Shown: positions 15,931-24,828, numbered from the stretch's first letter. The stretch is DNA of 37,429 nt from Flavobacteriales bacterium (GCA_947487055.1 CANKVN010000013.1:1-37429), one strand, 5' to 3'. Notes: generated from the sequence alone by a model not told the origin. Made by a program: numbers and translations.

Positions 15931-16989
15931 ATGGCGAATTCAAACATCATATCCCTGCTCGGCAACGATGCCGATAACCTGCTGAACCACACCTGCAACA
16001 CCATTCCAAAGGAGCATATCCACTTGCCCGGTCCTGATTTTGTAGATCGTGTTTTTGCACAAACCAACCGCAGCCCTCAGGTTATGCGCAGCATTCAGCA
16101 GATTTACAATGCCGGTCGCCTTGCAGAAACCGGATACATGAGCATTCTTCCCGTAGATCAGGGCATAGAACACAGTGCAGGGGCTTCTTTTGCTCCCAAT
16201 CCCATTTATTTTGATCCGGAAAACATCATCAAACTGGCCATTGAAGGCGGTTGCAACGCTGTAGCTTCAACCTACGGAGTTCTGGCAGCCAATTCACGCA
16301 AATACGCGCACAAAATTCCTTTCATTGTAAAAATCAACCACAATGAAATTTTGAGTTACCCCAATAAGTTTGATCAGATAATGTATGGGTCTATTCAGGA
16401 AGCCTGGAATATGGGTGCCACAGCAGTTGGTGCAACCATCTATTTCGGCAGTGATGAAAGTGCCCGCCAGATTCAGGAAGTTTCAGCGGCATTTGAAATG
16501 GCCCACGAACTTGGTATGGCTACCATTTTGTGGTGCTACCTCAGAAACAATGGATTTAAAAAAGACGGTATCGATTACCACACAGCAGCCGACTTAACCG
16601 GTCAGGCCAACCACCTGGGTGTTACCATACAGGCCGATATTATCAAGCAAAAATTGCCAACAAACAATGGTGGATATAACGCAATCAATTTTGGCAAAAC
16701 ACACAGCAAGGTTTATTCCGAACTGAGCACCGATCATCCGATTGATCTTTGCCGTTACCAGGTGGCTAACTGCTACATGGGCCGTGCAGGATTGATTAAC
16801 AGCGGCGGTGAAAGTAAGGGTGCCAGCGATATGGCAGAAGCGGTTAGCACAGCAGTTATCAACAAACGTGCAGGTGGTGCCGGATTGATCAGCGGCCGCA
16901 AAGCCTTCCAGAAGCCAATGGGCGAGGGTGTAGCGCTGTTAAATGCGATTCAGGATGTTTATCTTGACAACACAATTACCATTGCATAA
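15931..16989 (+). CDS. fbaB: Class I fructose-bisphosphate aldolase (FbaB/DhnA type)
   Basis: A 352-residue enzyme of the DhnA/FbaB class I aldolase family. It splits fructose-1,6-bisphosphate into dihydroxyacetone phosphate and glyceraldehyde-3-phosphate through a lysine Schiff base, without metal. Diagnostic segments are [19 protein letters not shown] near residue 70, [15 protein letters not shown] and [14 protein letters not shown], followed by AYRMGRAG-like [15 protein letters not shown] near the C-terminus (phosphate-binding loop). The frame is open from 15892, but the ATG at 15931 ([11 protein letters not shown]) is the sensible start, since the upstream residues are unconserved-looking and close to the promoter. 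The enzyme serves glycolysis and gluconeogenesis in the cytoplasm. accD follows 25 bp later on the same strand. Confidence 0.92.
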   Translation: MANSNIISLLGNDADNLLNHTCNTIPKEHIHLPGPDFVDRVFAQTNRSPQVMRSIQQIYNAGRLAETGYMSILPVDQGIEHSAGASFAPNPIYFDPENIIKLAIEGGCNAVASTYGVLAANSRKYAHKIPFIVKINHNEILSYPNKFDQIMYGSIQEAWNMGATAVGATIYFGSDESARQIQEVSAAFEMAHELGMATILWCYLRNNGFKKDGIDYHTAADLTGQANHLGVTIQADIIKQKLPTNNGGYNAINFGKTHSKVYSELSTDHPIDLCRYQVANCYMGRAGLINSGGESKGASDMAEAVSTAVINKRAGGAGLISGRKAFQKPMGEGVALLNAIQDVYLDNTITIA

Positions 16990-17014
16990 TTTTTTGTCGT
17001 AAAATTGCCCTAGA

Positions 17015-17926
17015 ATGACGGAGTACGACGAGGACGAATTTTCAAGTGAAGGTACCAAATGGTATCAGCGCAGATTATCGGGTATCCTCACCAAAACAAA
17101 AGATAAGAAGTCCACTCCTGACGGGCTATGGGAAAAATGTGCCCGTTGCAAGGCCATTGTACCCAGTAAAGACTGGATAAACAACCACTATGTTTGTCCC
17201 CAATGTCAATACCATGATCGTATAGGCTCTGAAGAGTACTTTGAAATTTTGTTTGATAAGGGAAAATACACGGAAATAGCAGCCAATCTTACCAGTGGAG
17301 ATCCGCTAGAATTTAGCGATTCAGCTCCATACAAGGACCGCATCAAGGTAGCACGCAAAAAAACTGGCTTAAACGATGCTGTACGAACCGCTGTTGGTAA
17401 AATCAACGACCAGAAAATTGTGATTTCCTGCATGGATTTTGCTTTTATTGGTGGTAGTATGGGGAGTGTGGTTGGAGAAAAGATTGCCCGTGGAATTGAT
17501 CATGCCCTTGCGAATAAAATTCCTTTCCTCATGATTTCAAAAAGTGGAGGTGCTCGCATGATGGAGGCCGCATTCAGCTTGATGCAAATGGCCAAAACCA
17601 GCGCAAAACTGGCGTTGCTGCACAAAGCAGGAATTCCCTACATTTCATTGATGACCAATCCCACAACTGGCGGGGTAACGGCATCTTTTGCCATGCTTGG
17701 AGATTTCAACATTGCCGAACCCGAAGCCCTTATTGGTTTTGCCGGTCCCCGCGTGATACGCGAAACCATTGGCCGCGATTTGCCAAAGGGTTTTCAAAGC
17801 TCAGAATTTTTGCTGGAGCATGGCTTCCTGGATTTCATAGCACCCCGCACCGAATTAAAAGATACATTAAGCAACCTCCTGAACATGATTTGGGAGAAAA
17901 AACAATCAAAAAAAGAAACAACCTGA
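17015..17926 (+). CDS. accD: Acetyl-CoA carboxylase carboxyltransferase subunit beta
   Basis: A 303-residue protein with the N-terminal four-cysteine zinc ribbon (Cys42, Cys45, Cys61, Cys64) characteristic of AccD, followed by the crotonase-like carboxyltransferase fold. Typical stretches are [41 protein letters not shown] and [20 protein letters not shown] (oxyanion and acetyl-CoA site), then [11 protein letters not shown]. With AccA it transfers the carboxyl group from biotin on AccB to acetyl-CoA, giving malonyl-CoA for fatty-acid synthesis. Length matches the family. gcvH begins 1 bp after its stop codon, so they form one transcript. A TAAAATTG sequence (17000-17007), one base off the -7 consensus, sits just before it. 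Confidence 0.95.
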   Translation: MTEYDEDEFSSEGTKWYQRRLSGILTKTKDKKSTPDGLWEKCARCKAIVPSKDWINNHYVCPQCQYHDRIGSEEYFEILFDKGKYTEIAANLTSGDPLEFSDSAPYKDRIKVARKKTGLNDAVRTAVGKINDQKIVISCMDFAFIGGSMGSVVGEKIARGIDHALANKIPFLMISKSGGARMMEAAFSLMQMAKTSAKLALLHKAGIPYISLMTNPTTGGVTASFAMLGDFNIAEPEALIGFAGPRVIRETIGRDLPKGFQSSEFLLEHGFLDFIAPRTELKDTLSNLLNMIWEKKQSKKETT

Positions 17927-17927
17927 T

Positions 17928-18308
17928 ATGAACTTTCCTGAAAACCTCAAGTACACCAAAGATCACGAGTGGATCAGCGTGGAAGGCGATGTAGCTACCG
18001 TAGGAGTAACCGATTTTGCCCAGTCTGAACTGGGTGACATTGTATTCGTTGACATTTCAACCGGGGGGCAAACCATCAACCAGCACGAAGTGTTTGGAAC
18101 CGTGGAAGCGGTTAAAACCGTTAGTGATTTGTACATGCCTGTAAGCGGCGAAATCATGGAGGTGAATGACCACTTGTCTAGCACCCCCGAAAGCGTAAAC
18201 AGCGATCCTTATGGAAGTGGCTGGATGGTAAGAATGAGGCTAACCGATGCTTCTCAAGTAGACGCCCTTATGTCTGCTGCCGATTACAAAGCCATGATTG
18301 GGGTGTAA
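17928..18308 (+). CDS. gcvH: Glycine cleavage system H protein
   Basis: A 126-residue lipoyl carrier. It has the family opening [34 protein letters not shown] and the lipoylation site [12 protein letters not shown], with Lys63 as the modified residue. It carries the aminomethyl group between GcvP, GcvT and GcvL during glycine breakdown to CO2, ammonia and methylene-THF. The other gcv genes are not in the window, which is usual in Bacteroidota. Pairing with accD links two cofactor-carrying metabolic modules but may be accidental. A strong intrinsic terminator follows 22 bp after the stop. Confidence 0.96.
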   Translation: MNFPENLKYTKDHEWISVEGDVATVGVTDFAQSELGDIVFVDISTGGQTINQHEVFGTVEAVKTVSDLYMPVSGEIMEVNDHLSSTPESVNSDPYGSGWMVRMRLTDASQVDALMSAADYKAMIGV

Positions 18309-18330
18309 CGCCTAACAAACTGAAATGTTA

Positions 18331-18358
18331 AAATCCCGCCAACAAGCGGGATTTTTTT
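18331..18358 (+). terminator. Rho-independent terminator after gcvH
   Basis: AAATCCCGC (18331-18339) pairs with GCGGGATTT (18346-18354) around a 6-nt loop, and the T-run continues to 18358. It closes the aldolase-accD-gcvH transcript. Confidence 0.9.
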
Positions 18359-18418
18359 ATGGCTGTTGGGGCCAAACAACAAAAAATAACCACATTTCAA
18401 GGTGTTTTAGGTTTCTGT

Positions 18419-18434
18419 AGGTCGGAACCGGATT
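18419..18434. repeat. Direct repeat of the tRNA-Cys 3' end (copy 1)
   Basis: AGGTCGGAACCGGATT is identical to 18505-18520, which is the acceptor/T-stem 3' end of tRNA-Cys plus its discriminator base. The two copies are in the same orientation, 86 bp apart from start to start. Similarity stops at once after base 18434, so this is a 3'-end fragment, not a full second tRNA. Confidence 0.75.
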
Positions 18435-18437
18435 GGC

Positions 18438-18462
18438 TGCGCCCATCCTGGAGGGAGGCGCA
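18438..18462. other. GC-rich stem-loop between the tRNA-end repeats
   Basis: TGCGCC (18438-18443) pairs with GGCGCA (18457-18462), and TCC (18446-18448) pairs with GGG (18453-18455, one wobble) closing a TGGA tetraloop. It lies between copy 1 of the tRNA-end repeat and the bidirectional terminator. It may be a further terminator stem (a short A-run follows on the plus strand, so it would not work as an intrinsic terminator in that direction) or a remnant of inserted DNA. Confidence 0.4.
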
Positions 18463-18463
18463 T

Positions 18464-18499
18464 AAAAAAAAGTACCCCGCTATGCGGGGTACTTTTTTT
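18464..18499 (-). terminator. Bidirectional terminator downstream of tRNA-Cys
   Basis: A perfect stem AGTACCCCGC (18471-18480) with GCGGGGTACT (18484-18493) and a TAT loop is flanked by an A-run on the left (18464-18470) and a T-run on the right (to 18499). It terminates in either direction: tRNA-Cys/kdsB from the right and residual gcvH read-through from the left. Confidence 0.9.
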
Positions 18500-18504
18500 G
18501 ATTG

Positions 18505-18520
18505 AGGTCGGAACCGGATT
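18505..18520. repeat. Direct repeat of the tRNA-Cys 3' end (copy 2, within the tRNA)
   Basis: AGGTCGGAACCGGATT here is part of the functional tRNA-Cys (3' half of the T stem, acceptor strand and discriminator). It is the partner of the repeat at 18419-18434. Confidence 0.75.
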
Positions 18521-18575
18521 CGAACCGGTGTAAAAGGTTTTGCAGACCTGTGCCTAGCCGCTCGGCCATCCGACC
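18505..18575 (-). tRNA. tRNA-Cys (anticodon GCA)
   Basis: Read on the minus strand the 71-nt sequence folds as a cloverleaf. The acceptor is GGTCGGA/TCCGACC, the D arm GCC...GGC, the anticodon loop CTGCAAA gives GCA, and the T arm is ACCGG-TTCGAAT-CCGGT. The discriminator base is U73, the known identity element of tRNA-Cys. CCA is not encoded. The lowest pair of the anticodon stem appears mismatched (C-T). It lies 92 bp downstream of kdsB on the same strand. Confidence 0.93.
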
Positions 18576-18667
18576 TTTTCAGGACTGCAAATATACGAAT
18601 TACTTATTCAATTCGTTTAAGTGTTTTTTGATAAATCGCTTTCCGGATGCAGATTTTAGGTGCTTTT

Positions 18668-19396
18668 TTAGGCCTGCCTCAAAAATACCCTTGCATTTTC
18701 CAAATCCTCAGGTGTATCAACTGCCGGACTTTGCCAGTTGGTTTCAGCAACGGCTATATGATAACCATTTTCCAGCCAGCGCAGTTGTTCCAGCTTTTCA
18801 GTTTCTTCCAGCATGCTTGTTGGTAAGGCCGTTATTTGTTGCAGCGCATCTGTTCGGTAGGCATACATCCCCAAGTGCCTGAAATATTGCAATGCTAATG
18901 GGTTTTCTCTGTTAAAGGGTATGCGGCTTCTGCTGAAATACAATGCACGGTTATGGTTGTCGCAAACTACCTTTACGTGATTGGGGTTATCAATTTCCAC
19001 CGGCTCATGCATGGCTTTTTTTAAGGTGGCTATTTGCACATCTTTTTGGGTAAACAAATGCAGCAATGCCTTTATTTGCTCTGGCCTGATAAATGGTTCA
19101 TCGCCTTGCAAATTCACAACAATATCTGCCTCAAACCCAGATTTCTGGTAGGCTTCCCAGCAACGGTCGGTTCCACTGGCATGTGCCGGACTGGTTAAAA
19201 TGGCCTTGCCAAATCCATTTACATGGTTAGCTATACGCTCATCATCTGTAGCTACTGCAATACCGACATTTCCTTCACATGCAGCTGCAATTTCCCATAC
19301 CCTTTGTATCATGCTTATTCCTTCAATATCAGCAAGTGGTTTCCCTGGAAAACGGGTGCTGGCATAGCGTGCAGGAATAAGGATACAGAAGTTCAT
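18668..19396 (-). CDS. kdsB: 3-deoxy-manno-octulosonate cytidylyltransferase
   Basis: A 242-residue enzyme that activates Kdo with CTP to CMP-Kdo for the inner core of lipopolysaccharide. The N-terminal nucleotide-binding motif IPARYASTRFPGKPLADI is diagnostic. Further signatures are ATDDERI, the metal-site stretch VVNLQGDEPFI and SPAHASGTDRCWEA (substrate loop S/T-x-x-H-x-S-G-T-D-R). The length is that of KdsB. A TATTTTCG sequence (19403-19410, minus strand), one base from the -7 consensus and identical to the one before the TolC gene, sits 6 nt before the start. tRNA-Cys follows it and may be co-transcribed. Confidence 0.95.
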   Translation of the reverse strand: MNFCILIPARYASTRFPGKPLADIEGISMIQRVWEIAAACEGNVGIAVATDDERIANHVNGFGKAILTSPAHASGTDRCWEAYQKSGFEADIVVNLQGDEPFIRPEQIKALLHLFTQKDVQIATLKKAMHEPVEIDNPNHVKVVCDNHNRALYFSRSRIPFNRENPLALQYFRHLGMYAYRTDALQQITALPTSMLEETEKLEQLRWLENGYHIAVAETNWQSPAVDTPEDLENARVFLRQA

Positions 19397-19432
19397 ACAG
19401 CGAAAATAACCAATAGCTGCGGCATATCAACC

Positions 19433-20482
19433 TTACAGCCCTAACAGTTTCACCATTTTATGGTAAATAGCGGTGTTTTGGTATACCCCTGAAAATGTTT
19501 CAGAACCTGGGCCAAATGCATATACAGGAACAGGTTCTGCGGTATGATGGCCGGAGCTAAAGTGCATTACAGGCCTGTGGTTTATAGCATCATATCCATG
19601 AAGGGTTAATCCACCGCATTCGTGGTCTGCGGTGATGATAACCAAGGTGTTTTTATCCTGCTTTGCCCAGCGCAAAACTTCGCCTGCCGCCTGGTCAAAA
19701 TCGATGGCTTCGGCAATGGTGTGCGCACTATCATTGTTATGCGCTCCCCAATCTATTTGGCTGCCCTCTACCATTAAAAAAAAGCCTTTTTTGTTTTTGG
19801 ACAGCTGTTTTATGGCATGCCCGCAACCCTGAACCAGGGAAGGTCCGCGAAGTGGAGCAGGCAATGGCTCTTTCAACGTATCGATAAAACAAACTTGGCG
19901 GCTGCCGTTATTGTTTTGCATAGCTGCTAAACCAATGGATACGCTGTATCCGGCTTTCCTTAAAGCAACAGTGTCAAAGTAGGGAAGGCCACCGCCAATA
20001 AGCATGGATGCAGCTTTATTTTTGGTAAGATCAGCAACGATCTCAGGATACATTTTCCTGGAAGGCTGATGCGAATAAAACGATGCCGGGGTGGCATGAG
20101 GCAATTCACAGGTAACCACTGCTCCGGTGCTTTTCCCTTTCCGGAAAGCCAGTTCTGAGATTGTCTCAATTGCAATAGTATCCGGTCCCATACCAATCAT
20201 GCCATTTTTGGTTTTCTGGCCTGTAGAAAAAGCAGTTGCGCCAGCAGCGCTGTCGGTAATATAATCGTCGCTGGAACTGGTAATGCTTAAACCGATGGCT
20301 TCCGCAAATGAATAGATATTTAAATGACCACCCAATGCAGTGTAAGCAGCATATAAATGTACCAGGCCAGTTCCATCACCAATCATGAGGATGATGTTTT
20401 TGGGTTTCCTGGGTTTAATCCGTGATGCCTGAGCCTGTCCGCTCAACAGCAACGCCAACGCAATCAAGACAATTCGCTTCAT
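19433..20482 (-). CDS. Alkaline phosphatase (PhoA family)
   Basis: A 349-residue secreted enzyme with signal peptide MKRIVLIALALLLSGQAQA. The catalytic set of the PhoA family is complete: Asp36 in ILMIGDGTG (metal), Ser78 nucleophile in ITDSAAGATAF, VEGSQIDWGAHNND (metal-binding Glu, Asp, His), ITADHECGG (Asp and His) and SSGHHTAEPVPVYA (His). It hydrolyses phosphate monoesters in the periplasm or outside, releasing phosphate. It is shorter than E. coli PhoA (471) and lacks crown insertions, like many Bacteroidota members. The gap to kdsB is 36 bp; no Pho-box-like sequence was recognised. Confidence 0.92.
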   Translation of the reverse strand: MKRIVLIALALLLSGQAQASRIKPRKPKNIILMIGDGTGLVHLYAAYTALGGHLNIYSFAEAIGLSITSSSDDYITDSAAGATAFSTGQKTKNGMIGMGPDTIAIETISELAFRKGKSTGAVVTCELPHATPASFYSHQPSRKMYPEIVADLTKNKAASMLIGGGLPYFDTVALRKAGYSVSIGLAAMQNNNGSRQVCFIDTLKEPLPAPLRGPSLVQGCGHAIKQLSKNKKGFFLMVEGSQIDWGAHNNDSAHTIAEAIDFDQAAGEVLRWAKQDKNTLVIITADHECGGLTLHGYDAINHRPVMHFSSGHHTAEPVPVYAFGPGSETFSGVYQNTAIYHKMVKLLGL

Positions 20483-20505
20483 GGCACAAAAATCTGTTTG
20501 GTAAG

Positions 20506-21237
20506 TTAAAATATGGTTGCCTTCTGTTTATCCTTTTTGGTAAGGACAGCATATGAACTTGGCTTTATTCCCAAAAAGTAAGGGAACATGCGCAACAAGG
20601 CGTGTTTCAGTTTCAATTTGTAATACCCCATGCGGTTGCTGGCGAAAAGCATTTTAAGCAACTCATCGTCATAGAGGCAGCATTTATCATGCAAAACTTG
20701 AAAAGATTCTGTTTTTAACAGAAAACGGAACAGTGCAGGTGTATAAATATTGATATGACCGTAGGAAAGGAAATGCGAAATCTTGCGGTCTACATAAAAA
20801 GTGAAATCAATGGGGACTTCAAAAATCTGATATTTCGAAACGCGCATAATTTCTCGAAGCAATGTGCGCTCATGCTCAACGTGTTCCATCACATGGGAAC
20901 AAATAACAAGGTCGAAATGCTGATCTGGAAAGGGAATGCTGTAGCCATCAAACACACCAAGGTGCTGTACGTTTTTAATTTGTTTGGACTGTGCAACCTC
21001 AACACCGCTTTCGGAAATGTCAATGCCGTTTAGGTTTTGACAAACATTCCACTCCGACAGCCAGTGAAGAATTGAACCTTCGCCGCAGCCAACTTCAAGC
21101 ACGTTGCCGAATGAAATATTTTTTGCCAATTCCTGTATGTTGCGCGCCTTATTTTTGGCGGCAGCCATGCGCCATGCAACAGATGAAGCTCCGTACTGAC
21201 GCGCATATGATTCTTTTACCTGTGCCGATACCTGCAT
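20506..21237 (-). CDS. Class I SAM-dependent methyltransferase
   Basis: A 243-residue protein with motif I VLEVGCGEGSILHWL (about residues 46-60), motif II-like LNGIDISESGVEVA, and IPFPDQHFDLVICSHVMEHVEHE, the Methyltransf_11 signature around motif IV. The C-terminal half (KISHFLSYGHINIYTPALFRFLLKTESF) resembles methyltransferases that act on glycans or small lipids, but the substrate is unknown. It starts from its own -7 element and is followed 23 bp later by the phosphatase gene, so the two may share a transcript. Confidence 0.82.
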   Translation of the reverse strand: MQVSAQVKESYARQYGASSVAWRMAAAKNKARNIQELAKNISFGNVLEVGCGEGSILHWLSEWNVCQNLNGIDISESGVEVAQSKQIKNVQHLGVFDGYSIPFPDQHFDLVICSHVMEHVEHERTLLREIMRVSKYQIFEVPIDFTFYVDRKISHFLSYGHINIYTPALFRFLLKTESFQVLHDKCCLYDDELLKMLFASNRMGYYKLKLKHALLRMFPYFLGIKPSSYAVLTKKDKQKATIF

Positions 21238-21257
21238 GCCTTGAGGGTTAACGATGG

Positions 21258-21265
21258 CAAAGCTA
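21258..21265 (-). promoter_or_regulatory. Bacteroidota -7 element for the methyltransferase gene
   Basis: Reads TAGCTTTG on the minus strand and ends 20 nt before the start codon. Confidence 0.45.
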
Positions 21266-21331
21266 CCTAAACGGTATCAGTAAACAAAGAAAAGCCCAGA
21301 TCAAACCAAAGCCAATAATCATATTTTGGTG

Positions 21332-21339
21332 TAATTTTG
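21332..21339 (+). promoter_or_regulatory. Bacteroidota -7 element for pruA
   Basis: TAATTTTG ends 11 nt before the ATG of pruA, implying a 5' leader of only about 6 nt. Confidence 0.5.
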
Positions 21340-21350
21340 CAGATAACTAT

Positions 21351-22979
21351 ATGAACGGATTCTTTAAAATTCCATTTCCGGTGAATGAGCCGGTAAACGA
21401 GTATGCTCCAGGAACCAAAGAGCGTGCGGCACTGAAAGATGCTTTGAAACAAGCCAGAAGCCGGGTAGAAGACATTCCCATGTACATTGCCGGCGACGAA
21501 ATCCGTACCGGTAATATCAAAAATATTTTTCCCCCTCACGATCTTCAGCACAAAATAGGCCAATTTCATTATGGCGATAAAAACCATGTTCAACAGGCAA
21601 TAGATGCAGCATTGGCCGCAAAAAACGACTGGGAAATGATGCCCTGGGAACAGCGTGCAGCCATTTTCTTGAAAGCAGCAGAATTGCTGGCAGGTCCATA
21701 CCGCTATGAAATCAATGCCGCCACCATGCTCGCACAAAGCAAGAATGCCTATCAGGCAGAAATTGACGCCGCCTGTGAAATGATTGATTTCCTCCGCTTC
21801 AATGTGCATTATATGGCTGAGCTATACGGAGAGCAGCCCACTGCAAACAGCAAGGGGATTTGGAACAGGCTTGAATACCGTCCTTTGGAAGGTTTTGTTT
21901 TTGCATTAACGCCTTTTAACTTTACTGCCATTGCGGGTAATTTACCTACCAGCGCAGCAATGATGGGAAATGTGGTGGTTTGGAAACCTGCAGATACCCA
22001 GGTATACAGCGCAAATGTTTTGATGAAGGTTTTTCGCGAAGCGGGATTACCGGATGGCGTTATTAACCTGGTTTATGTAAATGGACCTGATGCCGGAGAG
22101 GTGATTTTCAACCACCCGGAATTTGCCGGTGTTCACTTCACAGGAAGTACAGGCGTGTTCAGAACCATTTGGGAAACCATTGGCAGCAATATTGCCAAAT
22201 ACAAAAGCTATCCCCGCATTGTGGGCGAAACAGGTGGAAAGGATTTTATACTCGCACACCCAAGCGCAGATGAAGATGTGCTGGTTGCTGCCATGATCCG
22301 CGGTGCATTTGAGTTTCAGGGACAAAAATGTTCTGCAGCTTCCAGGGTTTATATTCCTCAATCCATTTGGCCTGCTGTAAAAGCCAAATTGGTCAAGGAA
22401 GTGGCAACAATTAAGGTTGGTCCTACGGAGAATTTTGAAAATTTTGTAAATGCAGTTATTGACGAACGTGCATTTGATAAAATCAGCGGATATATAGACA
22501 ATGCCAAAAAAGAAGGACTTGAAATTCTTTGCGGTGGAAACTACGATAAATCCAAAGGATATTTCATAGATCCTACCATCATCATGGCTCCAAATCCCCA
22601 CTACACCACCATGTGTGAGGAGATTTTCGGTCCGGTGCTTACCATTTGGGTATATCAGGACAATGAATGGCCCGGTATTTTCAAAACCATTGACCAAACC
22701 GGAGAATATGCCCTTACCGGTGCTGTAATCGCGCAGGACAGGCAGGCACTTGCTGCTGCAACAACCGCGTTGCGAAATGCTGCTGGCAACTTCTATATCA
22801 ATGATAAGCCAACAGGCGCAGTTGTGGGTCAACAGCCATTTGGCGGAGCCAGGGGTAGCGGAACCAACGACAAAGCAGGCAGTAAAGTAAACCTTTTGCG
22901 TTGGGTAAACCAGCGTACCATCAAGGAAACCTTTGTGCCAGCCAAAGATTATCGCTATTCTTTCCACTCCGAATCCTAA
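21351..22979 (+). CDS. pruA: L-glutamate gamma-semialdehyde dehydrogenase (delta-1-pyrroline-5-carboxylate dehydrogenase)
   Basis: A 542-residue aldehyde dehydrogenase of the P5CDH group. It oxidises glutamate semialdehyde to glutamate with NAD+, the second step of proline breakdown. Visible motifs are FALTPFNFTAIAGNLPT, the NAD-binding VVWKPADTQVYSA and HFTGSTGVFRTIW, the general-base Glu in IVGETGGKDF, and the catalytic Cys327 in GQKCSAASRVYIP. The C-terminal ANFYINDKPTGAVVGQQPFGGARGSGTNDKAG-type region is also present. It is monofunctional, as PutA-type proline dehydrogenase domains are absent. The next gene starts 11 bp after its stop. Confidence 0.95.
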   Translation: MNGFFKIPFPVNEPVNEYAPGTKERAALKDALKQARSRVEDIPMYIAGDEIRTGNIKNIFPPHDLQHKIGQFHYGDKNHVQQAIDAALAAKNDWEMMPWEQRAAIFLKAAELLAGPYRYEINAATMLAQSKNAYQAEIDAACEMIDFLRFNVHYMAELYGEQPTANSKGIWNRLEYRPLEGFVFALTPFNFTAIAGNLPTSAAMMGNVVVWKPADTQVYSANVLMKVFREAGLPDGVINLVYVNGPDAGEVIFNHPEFAGVHFTGSTGVFRTIWETIGSNIAKYKSYPRIVGETGGKDFILAHPSADEDVLVAAMIRGAFEFQGQKCSAASRVYIPQSIWPAVKAKLVKEVATIKVGPTENFENFVNAVIDERAFDKISGYIDNAKKEGLEILCGGNYDKSKGYFIDPTIIMAPNPHYTTMCEEIFGPVLTIWVYQDNEWPGIFKTIDQTGEYALTGAVIAQDRQALAAATTALRNAAGNFYINDKPTGAVVGQQPFGGARGSGTNDKAGSKVNLLRWVNQRTIKETFVPAKDYRYSFHSES

Positions 22980-22990
22980 CAGGCAGCCCG

Positions 22991-23839
22991 TTGCGATTGC
23001 TGAATAAGCCCCTGTTCTGGTTTTGTTTGCTTGCAGGTTATTGCATTCCCGCATCTGCTCAGCTATACCTGAATTCGGAATATCGCTTTGGAATTGATAA
23101 ACAACAGGCAGGAACACAACAACGATTGTTTAATGGGCTGTTGCTGTTGGAAGACAAGCCCTACACACTCAGTGGGTTGTCTTTTTCTGCCGGTTATTTT
23201 CATCAGCCGGATAGCCTTCAATTGGCCTGGACCGCTGGATGCACCTACAGCAGCCGCGTTTCGGGAGCAATGCTGAAATCATTGGACTCTGGCAATAACG
23301 GTTTAGCGGCATACAGCACCTTGCAACATCAATATCTTTCGGCAGACCTGGGGGTGGTTTTTCATTTTCAGCTTAATAAACTGAAAACCAGAACAGCCAT
23401 GGGTATTGCTATTCCGGTATACATGAATGGAAGTGAAAAAACCATCTGGAACTGGCAAGGCGATCAGGGTTATGAGCTTCGTGATATCCGCTACAGGCAG
23501 GGGTTTGGCTTCCAAGCCTCACAGGATTTTTGCATTCACGCCGGTTCCCGTACTTTATTGCATGCAGGTGTTGGGCTTGGTTGGATTTCTGCCATGCGGA
23601 AATCAAAAACACTAAACAGAATTTCAAGCAACAAAGGCATAAATGCGAATTTGGTATATACAAAACCGGCCGATCGCACCACTAACTATCTTACCCTGAA
23701 AGAAACAGAGGCCAATGGCAGGATTAATGATCCTGCTTTAGCCGGTTTTGATTCCGGTAAACCGGCAGAAAGCATAAGCTATCCGGAACCAATGGCATAC
23801 GTTTCCATGAAGTTGGGAATAACCTGGTTGATTAAATAA
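22991..23839 (+). CDS. Predicted outer-membrane beta-barrel protein, unknown function
   Basis: About 282 residues. The frame is open from 22901 inside pruA, but the TTG at 22991 gives a proper signal peptide, MRLLNKPLFWFCLLAGYCIPASAQ, with cleavage after SAQ, so I use it. The mature part alternates hydrophobic and polar residues in strand-like runs, for example LSGLSFSAGYFHQPD, TAMGIAIPVYMNGS and LLHAGVGLGWISAMR. It ends with YVSMKLGITWLIK, a terminal strand with an aromatic near the end, typical of 8-12-stranded barrels. No specific family was recognised. It probably shares the pruA transcript. Confidence 0.65.
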   Translation: MRLLNKPLFWFCLLAGYCIPASAQLYLNSEYRFGIDKQQAGTQQRLFNGLLLLEDKPYTLSGLSFSAGYFHQPDSLQLAWTAGCTYSSRVSGAMLKSLDSGNNGLAAYSTLQHQYLSADLGVVFHFQLNKLKTRTAMGIAIPVYMNGSEKTIWNWQGDQGYELRDIRYRQGFGFQASQDFCIHAGSRTLLHAGVGLGWISAMRKSKTLNRISSNKGINANLVYTKPADRTTNYLTLKETEANGRINDPALAGFDSGKPAESISYPEPMAYVSMKLGITWLIK

Positions 23840-23982
23840 ATAACCATTAGCAATCGCTATGCGGTATTCTTACTTGCAGCCCCCAATGTGTTCATGACAT
23901 TTGCCTGGTGGTCGTGACCCTTTTTTAGGTTCAAATCCTGAACTGGCTATATCTGGTCGCATTTGGTTCTGTTTAGTATGCC

Positions 23983-24828
23983 TTAACCTACTACAGCAAA
24001 AGGCTTGTTTAGCATGCCGGAAAGGACCTTGGCGGTTGCGTTCTTGTATGGTTTTCCTTCAAATTCTCCTATCCATTGAATTCCCTTTACCGCATTGGTG
24101 GTGAAAATTTCATCAGCGGCATTGAGGGAAATAGCTGTGATTGGCTGTTCACGGGTATTGTAACCATAAGCGGTGGCCAATTGCAGCACAACCTTACGCA
24201 TAACGCCATCAACACAATATTCCGATAGGGGCGGAGTATTGATAAATTCGCCACTTACCGTAAAAATATTGCTGGACACGGTTTCGGCAATCCTGCCGCT
24301 GTCGTTGACCAAAGCGCAATCGTCCCAGCCATGTTTTTTGGCATACATGCCGGCCATTACATAGGTGTTGGCGCTGGTGGTTTTTAAGGTGCTGGTGAAA
24401 TTGGCATTTTTGCTGAGTTCTTTGTAAATGCCCAGCCGCAGTCCATCTTCATTGAGCGGATATCCGGCTCCGTCGCAGGGTTTTATTTCAACAACAACTT
24501 GGGTGCTCTCATTTTCCGGTGTGTATAGACCTTCGCCTTCACGCAAAAAAGTGCACCGCACATTGGCGTGGTTCTGTTGCTGTTTTATCAGTATTTCATG
24601 AATTTGTGCAGACAATGATTGCAAATCAAAGGTTGGTGGCAACGTCATGTTCAGCAGCATGGCCGATTTTTGGATTCTTAACATGTGCAATTCCGCATGC
24701 TGAATTTGTTGCATGCTGTATTTCATGCTTTCAAAAAATCCATCTCCATAACGATATACCCTGGATTGAAGGCTTATGGCTGGTTCAAGGCCATTGTTTT
24801 CTGCTCCGTTAAAAATAAAAAAACCCAT
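23983..24828 (-). CDS. Class IV PLP aminotransferase (aminodeoxychorismate lyase/BCAT-like)
   Basis: A 281-residue fold-type IV PLP enzyme. It begins FIFNGAENNGLEPAISLQSRVYRYGDGFFESMKY (the YGDGxFET-like motif). It carries the Schiff-base lysine region LKTTSANTYVMAG, the ALVNDSGRIAETVSSNIFTVSG cofactor-binding loop, and ITAISLNAADEIFTTNAVKGIQWI near the end. Family members are 4-amino-4-deoxychorismate lyase (PabC, folate synthesis), branched-chain or D-amino-acid aminotransferase. A true ilvE lies elsewhere in this window, so PabC or a related role is more likely, but no pabA/pabB is adjacent. It is last in the etf operon, 3 bp after the lipocalin-like gene. Confidence 0.82.
   Translation of the reverse strand: MGFFIFNGAENNGLEPAISLQSRVYRYGDGFFESMKYSMQQIQHAELHMLRIQKSAMLLNMTLPPTFDLQSLSAQIHEILIKQQQNHANVRCTFLREGEGLYTPENESTQVVVEIKPCDGAGYPLNEDGLRLGIYKELSKNANFTSTLKTTSANTYVMAGMYAKKHGWDDCALVNDSGRIAETVSSNIFTVSGEFINTPPLSEYCVDGVMRKVVLQLATAYGYNTREQPITAISLNAADEIFTTNAVKGIQWIGEFEGKPYKNATAKVLSGMLNKPFAVVG

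Noticed and set aside
22047-23117. Minus-strand open frame of 356 codons
   Set aside because: It lies antisense to pruA and the start of the following gene, has no recognisable domain and is Cys/Asn-rich in the way shadow frames are; pruA has full catalytic motifs.
23900-23960. T-arm-like sequence (TTAGG-TTCAAAT-CCTGA) suggesting a tRNA or tRNA remnant between the convergent genes at 23.9 kb
   Set aside because: No matching acceptor strand (an AGCCAGT-type 5' half) nor a 7-nt anticodon loop with a proper stem is found upstream; the resemblance is limited to one hairpin.
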